Shown here: positions 1 through 5,015 of the stretch, one piece after another | Layout of the letters: the number at the start of each line of letters is the position of its first letter | How positions within the stretch are numbered: position 1 is the first letter of the stretch | Notes under the pieces: model-generated | Databases searched by the model: none | Told to the model about the DNA's origin: nothing | The model's input: the letters and a program-made list of their open reading frames with translations, nothing else | Assembly: GCA_016931435.1 (NCBI GenBank) | Contig: JAFGET010000018.1 | Coordinates: 1 to 5,015, forward strand | Length of the DNA: 5,015 bases | Direction: 5' to 3' | Origin: Candidatus Omnitrophota bacterium | GTDB lineage: Bacteria; Omnitrophota; Gorgyraeia; Gygaellales; Profunditerraquicolaceae | Made by a program: the position numbers and the translations under genes

Positions 1-1553
1 ACACAACGCTCAAGCACCCATTCCAATATCCTTAAGTTTTCCCTGAAACCCGGCCAGAGGAATTTCCCGTCGTTGTCGGTCCGGAACCAGTTCACGTGGA
101 AGATCCTGGAGGGGTTATTCATCTTTTTGCCCATCTTTAACCAATGCATAAAATAATCCCCCATATTATAACCGCAGAAAGGGATCATCGCCATTGGGTC
201 TCTGCGCACCTCTCCAACTTTTCCTACCTGGGCAGCGGTTAATTCTGAAGCCATGGTAGCCCCTACAAAAACACCATGCTGCCAGTTGAAAGATTCATAG
301 ACCAATGGCGCAAGATGCGCTCTTTTTCCTCCGAAAATAATCGCTGCGATCGGCACGCCATGATGCTGCTCAAGCCTGAAAGACGCGGAAGGGCAATTTG
401 AGATAGGGACAGTAAAACGGCTGTTGGGATGAGCGCCCTTGATTGTTTTGCCGTCTTTATCTTTCATCCCGGGCTTCCATGGCCTGCCCTGCCAGTCAAT
501 GCCGCCTTGCGGCACTTCCCCATCAGCACCTTCCCACCAGACTGTATTGTCAGGTTTTAATAAGACATTGGTAAAAATAGTATCTTTTTTTATCGTAGCA
601 ACCATACTGGGATTACTTTCGGAATTTGTCCCGGGGGCAACCCCGAAGAAGCCTTTTTCGGGGTTGATCGCCCAAAGGCAGCCGTCTGAATCAACACGCA
701 TCCAGGCAATATCATCCCCAACGGTCCAGATACGGTATCCCTTTACCTTGAGCCCTTCGGGAGGGATAAGCATGGCGAGGTTAGTCTTTCCGCAGGCGCT
801 AGGGAATGCCGCCGCGATATATCCGATATGCCCATTGGGTTCTTCTATCCCCATGATCAGCATATGCTCGGCCAACCACCCTTCTTTTTTTCCCAAAAAA
901 CTGGCGATACGAAGCGACAGGCATTTTTTTCCTAAAAGCACATTACCGCCGTAACCGGAACCCACGCTCCAGATAGTGTTATCTTCGGGAAAATGCAGGA
1001 TCAACCTTTTATTGATATCTAAATCCGCTTTAGAATGCAGGCATTTGGTGAATTGGTCATCTTTTTCCAACTGCCGTAAAGCTATCTCTCCCGCGCGGGT
1101 CATGATCAACATGTTTAAGACCACATAACGGGAATCGGTGATCTCGACGCCGATCTTGCTGAAAGGCGAGCCCACGGGGCCCATGGAAAAAGGTATGACA
1201 TACATGTTCCTGCCCTTCATCGCGCCTTTAAAATATCCCCTGGCCTTTCGGTATGCCGCCTTAGGCGACATCCAATTGTTGTTCGGCCCGGCATCGTGTT
1301 TTTTCTTAGTACAGATAAAGGTAAGGTGCTCTGTGCGGGCAACGTCGTCTATCGCGGTCCGGTGTAAAACGCAACCCGGAAGCTTTTCCTGATCCAGCTG
1401 AATAAGCTCTCCGGTCTCAAAAGCTTCTTTTTCCAGTTGATTTTTTTGAGCTTCTGAACCGTCGATCCAGACAATATCATCCGGCTGGCATAAACGCGCC
1501 ATCTTACCGACCCAATCGGTTAATTTTTTGTTATGCGTAGGAAATTTTTTCAT
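1..1553 (-). CDS. pckG: Phosphoenolpyruvate carboxykinase, GTP-dependent (3' end truncated by window)
   Basis: Cytosolic enzyme interconverting oxaloacetate + GTP with phosphoenolpyruvate + GDP + CO2, for gluconeogenesis or the reverse carboxylation. I translated 517 codons by hand from the ATG at 1553-1551; the frame stays open to the window edge. Family landmarks appear in order: substrate Arg R73 (VARTEH), the MYVIPFSMGPVGSP block, metal and phosphate ligands K209/K210 (GKKC) and H230 (AEHM), the GTP P-loop with reactive Cys FPSACGKTN (C254), the kinase-2 motif VGDDIAWM (D280/D281), NSRF (N377, R379), and the guanine-stacking Phe trio F490, F498, F503 (NWF...KFLWPGF). These mark the GTP type, not the ATP type (pckA). 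About 70-80 C-terminal residues should lie beyond base 1. The start is supported by AAAGGAG five bases upstream. It follows trxB by 10 bp, suggesting co-translation. Odd points are K410 in GGKR, where GGRR is usual, and R504 in GFREN, where GFGEN is usual. Confidence 0.96.
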   Translation of the reverse strand, partial: MKKFPTHNKKLTDWVGKMARLCQPDDIVWIDGSEAQKNQLEKEAFETGELIQLDQEKLPGCVLHRTAIDDVARTEHLTFICTKKKHDAGPNNNWMSPKAAYRKARGYFKGAMKGRNMYVIPFSMGPVGSPFSKIGVEITDSRYVVLNMLIMTRAGEIALRQLEKDDQFTKCLHSKADLDINKRLILHFPEDNTIWSVGSGYGGNVLLGKKCLSLRIASFLGKKEGWLAEHMLIMGIEEPNGHIGYIAAAFPSACGKTNLAMLIPPEGLKVKGYRIWTVGDDIAWMRVDSDGCLWAINPEKGFFGVAPGTNSESNPSMVATIKKDTIFTNVLLKPDNTVWWEGADGEVPQGGIDWQGRPWKPGMKDKDGKTIKGAHPNSRFTVPISNCPSASFRLEQHHGVPIAAIIFGGKRAHLAPLVYESFNWQHGVFVGATMASELTAAQVGKVGEVRRDPMAMIPFCGYNMGDYFMHWLKMGKKMNNPSRIFHVNWFRTDNDGKFLWPGFRENLRILEWVLERC

Positions 1554-1558
1554 TTTAA

Positions 1559-1565
1559 CTCCTTT
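1559..1565 (-). promoter_or_regulatory. Ribosome binding site of pckG, overlapping the trxB stop codon
   Basis: The minus strand reads AAAGGAG, then TTAAA, then ATG: a strong Shine-Dalgarno with 5-base spacing. Its first two A bases are also the last two bases of the trxB TAA stop (1566-1564). A ribosome ending trxB would sit directly on this site, so translational coupling is likely. It also fixes the pckG start. Confidence 0.85.
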
Positions 1566-2481
1566 AAATCAGGAATTTTTGAGCGGAAGCCGCGGCTATA
1601 GCGCCGTCAGAACATGCTGTTACTACCTGATAAAAGCTTTTTTTTCGGCAATCGCCGCAGGCAAAGACGCCTTTTCGGGATGTCTGCATATCTTGATCGG
1701 CAAGAATAAAGCCTTTTTCGTCTAAATCTATGGACCCGGATAAGAATCCGGTATCAGGCTGGACACCCACAAAGACAAAAACGCCTTCGCAGGCGAATTC
1801 GCTTATCGTGCCGTCAATGACGCTTTTTAATCTAAGCGCGCGCACCTTAGTATCTCCGATGACCTCTTCCACTGTTTTTTCAAGAAAGAAACTTATCTTA
1901 GGGTTTGCCTTAGCCTTATCTTCCAAAACAGGAGAAGCGCGTAATTGATTGCGGCGGTGGATGACTGTCACTTTTTTGGCATAATTGGCCAATAATATAG
2001 CCTCTTCGATCGCCCTATCCCCTGCCCCGATCACCGCGATCTCTTTATTCTTATAAAGCGGGCCGTCGCAAGTGGCGCAATAAGAGATACCCCTGGCGAT
2101 AAACCTGTCTTCACCGGGCACTCCCAGGCTTTTTGGTTGAGCGCCGGTTGCTACGATCACCGACCTGGCATCATAAGCATTTTCTTTAGAATCAACGCGG
2201 AAATTATAAAAAGACCCGGCGGGATTAGGCTCTATCTTTATAACCTGCGCCATCTCGATCTTTATCATAAATTCATCCACTTGTTTTTTGAATTTATCTA
2301 CCAACTCCTGCGTGGCGATCCCTTCGGGAAACCCGGGAAAATTGTCTATCCACGGAGAAAGGATGATCTGTCCGCCTACGACCATCTTCTCAAGGATCAA
2401 GGTCTTCAATTTGAACCTGCCGGCATATAGCCCAGCGGTCAAACCCGCGGGGCCGGCTCCTATTATTATAAGGTCATACAT
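1564..2481 (-). CDS. trxB: Thioredoxin reductase, NADPH-dependent (low-molecular-weight type)
   Basis: Cytosolic FAD enzyme moving electrons from NADPH to thioredoxin. At 305 residues it is normal length for the bacterial homodimeric type. In order: FAD dinucleotide motif GAGPAG (8-13), ATGA (111-114), redox-active pair CATC (C135, C138) within SYCATCDG, NAD(P)H motif GAGDRA (152-157), the 2'-phosphate-binding set HRRNQLR (H175, R176, R177, R181) favouring NADPH over NADH, GVQPDTGFL (239-247) and the C-terminal FAD motif FACGDCR (273-279). The start is supported by AGGAG seven bases upstream. It lies 101 bp after lipA and 10 bp before pckG. No thioredoxin gene is in the window. Odd points: the second Rossmann motif has R156 where Ser or Thr is usual; the usual RQ before VVTA is YQ (Y284); C275 and C278 form an extra CxxC beside the flavin motif. 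Related flavoproteins such as ferredoxin/flavin-type reductases cannot be wholly excluded, but the CxxC and HRRxxxR argue for TrxB. Confidence 0.94.
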   Translation of the reverse strand: MYDLIIIGAGPAGLTAGLYAGRFKLKTLILEKMVVGGQIILSPWIDNFPGFPEGIATQELVDKFKKQVDEFMIKIEMAQVIKIEPNPAGSFYNFRVDSKENAYDARSVIVATGAQPKSLGVPGEDRFIARGISYCATCDGPLYKNKEIAVIGAGDRAIEEAILLANYAKKVTVIHRRNQLRASPVLEDKAKANPKISFFLEKTVEEVIGDTKVRALRLKSVIDGTISEFACEGVFVFVGVQPDTGFLSGSIDLDEKGFILADQDMQTSRKGVFACGDCRKKSFYQVVTACSDGAIAAASAQKFLI

Positions 2482-2488
2482 AGCTAAA

Positions 2489-2493
2489 CTCCT
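2489..2493 (-). promoter_or_regulatory. Ribosome binding site of trxB
   Basis: The minus strand reads AGGAG followed by seven bases (TTTAGCT) and ATG. This is the clearest translation signal in the lipA-trxB spacer. It supports the start giving the MYDLIIIGAGPAG N-terminus, the usual beginning of this family. Confidence 0.8.
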
Positions 2494-2544
2494 AAAAAAA
2501 ATCCTAAATCCAAATGATTTAATGATTTGACTTTAAATTATTCA

Positions 2545-2612
2545 TTTGTCATTTGCCCCGCACCCGGAAAAATAAAGCGGGATCACGCGTTGCGGGAGAT
2601 TTTTGTCATTTG
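2545..2612. repeat. Short direct repeat shared by the lipA 3' end and the lipA-trxB spacer
   Basis: The 11-mer CAAATGACAAA (minus strand) occurs at 2555-2545 in the spacer and again at 2612-2602 inside the last codons of lipA, where it encodes part of FQMTKIS. The spacer copy is followed by a further partial copy (CAAATGA). Nearby, aaatgattt (2512-2520) and aatgattt (2521-2528) stand in tandem. The spacer (2482-2582) is otherwise A/T-rich and holds the trxB ribosome binding site; I see no convincing promoter in it. Two copies of an 11-mer in A/T-rich DNA could be chance. Confidence 0.45.
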
Positions 2613-3476
2613 GAATTCAGAAACACCGTTATATAATTCCTGAGCTTTATAAGAACTCCTTACTAATGGCCCGGATAAAACTCCTTTAAAACCTAAGCCG
2701 ACAGCTAGATCCTGATAATACCTGAATTTATCAGGGCTTATAAATTCTTTCACCGGATAATTTTCTTTCGATGGAGCAAGGTATTGGCCTAAAGTCAGGA
2801 TATCGCAACCGGCATCTTTTATATCCTTTATCGACTCAACGACCTCTTCCTCGCGTTCGCCCAAGCCAAGCATCATTGATGTCTTCGTGATAACGGAGGC
2901 AGAAAGAAGTTTTATATTTTTTAAGACCTCTAAGGACCTTGCGTAATCTGCCTGCGGCCGTAATTTCCCATAAAGCCGCCTGACAGTCTCTAGGTTATGC
3001 GCTATCACTGCGGGACGCGCAGAGGCCAAGGCCCGCAAGCTTGAAATCTCACCTTTAAAATCAGGGATCAAGACTTCCGCTGTTACATTATCGTTTATAT
3101 CGCGGATAGCCTCAAGGCACATCGCGAATATCGCGGCCCCGCCGTCTGCTAAGTCGTCGCGGGTCACGGAAGTGACCAGGGCATGCCTTATCTTTAATTG
3201 CTTTACCGCCTGTGCTATCTTAAAAGGCTCGTCGGGATCATTAATAAGCCTTTCGCCCTGCGCCTTTTTTACCGCGCAAAATGCGCAGCTACGCGTGCAG
3301 GTATCCCCTAAGACCATAAATGCCGGGCGGGCGTTTTTAAAACATGAATTTATATTCGGGCATTTGGCGCTTTGGCAGACCGTGTTGATACCCAGCCCGC
3401 AAATGACCCTTTTTGTATCTTTCGCCTGGTCAGAGACAATATCCTGCTTAAACCATTCAGGCAGCCGATTTATCAT
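2583..3476 (-). CDS. lipA: Lipoyl synthase (radical SAM)
   Basis: Inserts two sulfur atoms at C6 and C8 of a protein-bound octanoyl group, making the lipoyl cofactor of 2-oxoacid dehydrogenases and glycine cleavage protein H. At 297 residues it is normal length. The auxiliary [4Fe-4S] site, consumed as sulfur donor, is C34-x4-C39-x5-C45 (CQSAKCPNINSC). The radical SAM cluster is C60-x3-C64-x2-C67 (CTRSCAFC). VTSVTRDDLADGG (101-113) and MLGLGE (202-207) are family blocks, and RSSY (273-276) carries the Ser that ligates the auxiliary cluster. The start gives MINRLPEWFK, matching the usual RLPEW beginning, and overlaps the upstream Cys-rich gene by ATGA. Its own Shine-Dalgarno is weak (GGAA, six bases away), so translation probably depends on coupling. 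The last ~10 residues (QMTKISRNA) are encoded partly by a repeat also found in the spacer. No lipB, lplA or lipoyl acceptor gene is in the window. Confidence 0.96.
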   Translation of the reverse strand: MINRLPEWFKQDIVSDQAKDTKRVICGLGINTVCQSAKCPNINSCFKNARPAFMVLGDTCTRSCAFCAVKKAQGERLINDPDEPFKIAQAVKQLKIRHALVTSVTRDDLADGGAAIFAMCLEAIRDINDNVTAEVLIPDFKGEISSLRALASARPAVIAHNLETVRRLYGKLRPQADYARSLEVLKNIKLLSASVITKTSMMLGLGEREEEVVESIKDIKDAGCDILTLGQYLAPSKENYPVKEFISPDKFRYYQDLAVGLGFKGVLSGPLVRSSYKAQELYNGVSEFQMTKISRNA

Positions 3477-3670
3477 TTATTGTTCCGGATAAAATTCTTT
3501 ATCGAACGGTCATAGGTTTTTTCGATATCGTCCGAAAAAAAACAAGCCGGGAGCTCGTTATTCCTGCGGTGGTAACTTATGCATTCGCAACAAACCCCTT
3601 TTCTTGCGCAGGGTTCATAACTACAATTGCAATTTGCAAGATTTTGTTTCTGATTCGGGCAATCTTTCAT
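3473..3670 (-). CDS. Small cysteine-rich protein, DUF6485-like, function unknown
   Basis: A 65-residue protein with eight cysteines: C4, C14, C16, C21, C27, C28, C30 and C43, plus H34. The core NCNCSYEPCARKGVCCEC, then SYHRR, LPACFF and TYDRSI, matches what I remember of the DUF6485 family of roughly 60-70 residues; the family number is from memory. No signal peptide or membrane segment is visible, so it should be cytosolic. The Cys spacing suggests a metal or Fe-S site, but no function is established. The ATG at 3670 is chosen because CPN near the N-terminus belongs to the family pattern; AAGG lies six bases upstream. Its first 50 bp overlap the end of def in another frame, and its TGA overlaps the lipA ATG. 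The conserved Cys pattern shows it is a real gene. The position suggests a link to LipA, which is inference only. Confidence 0.85.
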   Translation of the reverse strand: MKDCPNQKQNLANCNCSYEPCARKGVCCECISYHRRNNELPACFFSDDIEKTYDRSIKNFIRNNK

Positions 3671-4169
3671 ATCCGGCCTTCGTTTTTAAATGGACGAGAT
3701 TCTTTTTCATTTTAAGCTTTTCCAAAAAAGAGGCGTGGTCGATTATGAGCCCTCCCCGAAGATGCTCCATCTCATGCTGTATAACGCAGGCAAAGAGGTC
3801 CTCTGCCTCTATATTCAGGAGCTTGCCGTATTCATCCTGTGCCTGGACCACGATCTTTCTTGCGCGCCTGACCTTGACACATACTCCGGGGACACTCAGG
3901 CACCCTTCTTCTATCGCCTGCTGCCCTTCCTTTTTCAAGATCTTAGGATTAATCAATTTATAAAGCCCCAAGCCGCAATCCACCGTGATCATAGATAAGC
4001 TTATGCCTACCTGGGGCGCGGCTAACCCTATGCCGGATGAGCTATACATAAGTTTAGCCATGCCGCTTATGATAGCGCGGTGCTCTTCAACCACTTTTAC
4101 GACTCTTTGAGCCTTTTTCCTAAGCACCGGGTCAGGATAGGTCCTAATCTTTAATTCGATTTTTTTCAT
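3621..4169 (-). CDS. def: Peptide deformylase
   Basis: Metalloenzyme that removes the N-formyl group from nascent proteins at the ribosome. All three signature motifs are present: GIGLAAPQVG (46-55), EGCLS (88-92) and HEMEH (132-136). Metal ligands are C90, H132 and H136; E133 is the catalytic acid/base and Q53 the oxyanion-site Gln. HEMEH differs slightly from the common HExDH, with Glu at 135. At 182 residues it is a little longer than the usual 150-170, and the extra tail (about 166-182, GYERLPESETKSCKLQL) lies in the 50-bp overlap with the following Cys-rich gene. The start is chosen because KIRTYPDPVLRKKA is the standard N-terminus; AAGG lies three bases upstream, within panD. It overlaps the end of panD by 26 bp. 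No fmt (formyltransferase) gene is in the window, although the two are often neighbours. Confidence 0.96.
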   Translation of the reverse strand: MKKIELKIRTYPDPVLRKKAQRVVKVVEEHRAIISGMAKLMYSSSGIGLAAPQVGISLSMITVDCGLGLYKLINPKILKKEGQQAIEEGCLSVPGVCVKVRRARKIVVQAQDEYGKLLNIEAEDLFACVIQHEMEHLRGGLIIDHASFLEKLKMKKNLVHLKTKAGYERLPESETKSCKLQL

Positions 4170-4494
4170 CTACCTTGATTATTTTAGGCTGAAAAAGAGG
4201 TTCAGTCTTATCATCTACTAATACGTAAGAAACAATGATCACTTCGTCCCCTACGTAAGAACCGCGGGCAGCTGCTCCGTTCAAACAGATGACCCCCGAA
4301 CCGCTTCTGCCTTCGATAGCGTAAGTCTCAAGCCTCTGCCCGTTATTCATATTCAATACCTCTACTTTTTCAAAAGGCAGGATGCCGGACTTTTCCATAA
4401 GGACACTGTCAATAGTAATGCTTCCTTCGTAATAAAGGTTTGCTTCGGTAACGCGCGCGCGGTGGATCTTTGATTTTAACATTGTGCGTAACAT
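4144..4494 (-). CDS. panD: Aspartate 1-decarboxylase proenzyme
   Basis: Decarboxylates L-aspartate to beta-alanine, the precursor joined to pantoate to make pantothenate and then CoA. It is a pyruvoyl enzyme. The proenzyme cuts itself between G24 and S25 (YYEGS), and S25 becomes the pyruvoyl group of the alpha chain. At 116 residues it is the usual length. Residues known from the E. coli enzyme fall at the same numbers: K9, H11, R54, T57, Y58, N72 and the G73-A74-A75 loop. This close match supports both the start and activity. GAGGAG lies seven bases before the ATG. The gene follows ackA by 56 bp, and its last 26 bp overlap def, so def is probably read by the same ribosomes. No panB or panC gene is in the window. 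Confidence 0.97.
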   Translation of the reverse strand: MLRTMLKSKIHRARVTEANLYYEGSITIDSVLMEKSGILPFEKVEVLNMNNGQRLETYAIEGRSGSGVICLNGAAARGSYVGDEVIIVSYVLVDDKTEPLFQPKIIKVDEKNRIKD

Positions 4495-4501
4495 ATTCCT
4501 G

Positions 4502-4507
4502 CTCCTC
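4502..4507 (-). promoter_or_regulatory. Ribosome binding site of panD
   Basis: The minus strand reads GAGGAG followed by seven bases (CAGGAAT) and ATG. A second AGGA sits closer to the ATG but is too near to be the main site. This fixes the panD start and is the strongest signal in the 56-bp ackA-panD gap. I see no convincing terminator or promoter in that gap. Confidence 0.75.
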
Positions 4508-4550
4508 GTCTAATACTTAAAGCAACTTCTCTCGTCCATCTTCTTTAAGG

Positions 4551-5015
4551 CTATTTCTTAAGCAATTGATACGCCTTGCGGGCAATCATAAGTTCTTCAT
4601 CGGTAGCGATCACAAACACCGAGGGTTTTACTTTCAGGCAGGAAAACAGCCCCCGGCAGATATTTTTCCTGATCCCTGACTGGTTTTCCCCGATGCCTCC
4701 GGTAAAAACCAGCGCGTCCATCCCGCCCATGGCTAAAGTATAAGCTCCGATATATTTTTTTACGCGGTAAATAAATATCTCAATGGCTAACCTTGCCCGA
4801 AGGCTGCCTTCGGCCGTTTTTTTCTCAAGCACGCGCATATCATTACTGATGCCGGAGACGCCCTTTAAGCCGCTATATTTGTTTAAAATATCCTCGATCT
4901 TATCCACGCTCAGTTTTTCTTTACGCATGATATAAGCTACTAAGGCAGGATCGATATCCCCGCAGCGCGTCCCCATGACTAAGCCTTCCAGGGGAGTAAA
5001 ACCCATACTCGTATC
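4551..5015 (-). CDS. ackA: Acetate kinase, C-terminal part (5' end outside window)
   Basis: Interconverts acetate + ATP with acetyl phosphate + ADP, used for substrate-level phosphorylation or acetate activation. The visible 154 residues begin in frame at the window edge with DTSMGFTPLEGLVMGTRCGDIDP, the most recognisable acetate kinase block. Its Arg in MGTRCGD (fragment R17) matches the catalytic Arg known from the Methanosarcina enzyme. The second signature, VFTGGIGEN (fragment 103-111), carries the Mg-associated Glu. The tail ATDEELMIARKAYQLLKK matches the usual end (IPTNEELxIA). Roughly the first 200 residues lie upstream; the Met at 5006-5004 is internal, not the start. Odd: only 48 residues run from GIGEN to the stop, against about 67 in E. 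coli and Bacillus AckA, so about 19 residues are missing between the GLFSCLK and VFVIATDEE parts, with the frame kept. Butyrate kinase is less likely given the DTSMGFTPLEG block. Confidence 0.95.
   Translation of the reverse strand, partial: DTSMGFTPLEGLVMGTRCGDIDPALVAYIMRKEKLSVDKIEDILNKYSGLKGVSGISNDMRVLEKKTAEGSLRARLAIEIFIYRVKKYIGAYTLAMGGMDALVFTGGIGENQSGIRKNICRGLFSCLKVKPSVFVIATDEELMIARKAYQLLKK

Noticed and set aside
439..954. 171-codon plus-strand open frame opposite pckG
   Set aside because: It is antisense to strongly conserved pckG codons, has no recognisable domain and has no upstream Shine-Dalgarno I can support; it is a shadow frame.
2500..2560. Possible sigma-70 promoter for trxB in the A/T-rich spacer
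   Set aside because: ATGACA resembles a -35 box, but no good -10 lies at 16-18 bases from it; A/T-rich DNA gives such matches by chance.
2557..2581. Inverted repeat cccgc/gcggg with a 15-base loop after the lipA stop, as a possible terminator
   Set aside because: The stem is only 5 bp with a long loop, and no T-run follows it on the minus strand.
3604..3998. Plus-strand open frames of 119 and 102 codons opposite def
   Set aside because: They are antisense to the conserved deformylase motifs and have compositionally odd translations with no family resemblance.
4516..4549. Perfect 7-bp inverted repeat (cttaaag/ctttaag, 20-base loop) in the ackA-panD gap
   Set aside because: It is A/T-rich and weak, lacks a following T-run and does not cover the panD ribosome binding site; it could easily be chance. 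A nearby ctcgtc direct repeat is equally unremarkable.
4551..5006. A complete 151-residue protein starting at 5006
   Set aside because: The Met is the internal Met of the acetate kinase DTSMG motif, and the frame continues to the window edge, so it is a truncated ackA and not a short gene.

Overview
All genes in this 5 kb window lie on the minus strand, so it reads from right to left as a compact operon-like run: ackA (5' end cut off) > panD > def > small Cys-rich DUF6485-type gene > lipA > trxB > pckG (3' end cut off). Packing is tight. panD/def overlap by 26 bp, def/DUF6485 by 50 bp and DUF6485/lipA by 4 bp (ATGA), and only 10 bp separate trxB from pckG. The two larger gaps are 56 bp (ackA-panD) and 101 bp (lipA-trxB). 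No stretch over 300 bp lacks a gene. I see no tRNA, rRNA, mobile element, CRISPR array or plus-strand gene.

The products are housekeeping metabolism. AckA interconverts acetate/ATP and acetyl phosphate/ADP. PanD makes beta-alanine for pantothenate and CoA. Def removes the formyl group from new proteins. LipA makes the lipoyl cofactor by radical-SAM sulfur insertion. TrxB passes NADPH electrons to thioredoxin. PckG interconverts oxaloacetate and phosphoenolpyruvate with GTP/GDP. Together they touch the acetyl-CoA/acetate node, CoA supply, lipoate-dependent complexes, thiol redox balance and gluconeogenesis. No single pathway links all seven.

The organism is a bacterium (formyl-Met deformylase, Shine-Dalgarno sites, operon packing) of moderate GC. 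The gene set fits an anaerobic or fermentative lineage. Short A/T-rich CAAATGACAAA-type repeats in the lipA-trxB spacer, and the DUF6485-type gene beside lipA, remind me of uncultivated phyla such as Omnitrophota. That is an impression from memory, not something the sequence proves.

I found no clearly new system. The points most worth a second look are the Cys-rich mini-protein coupled to lipA, its 50-bp dual-coding overlap with def, an apparent internal shortening near the C-terminus of AckA, a repeat shared by the 3' end of lipA and the following spacer, and substitutions at usually conserved positions in PckG and TrxB.
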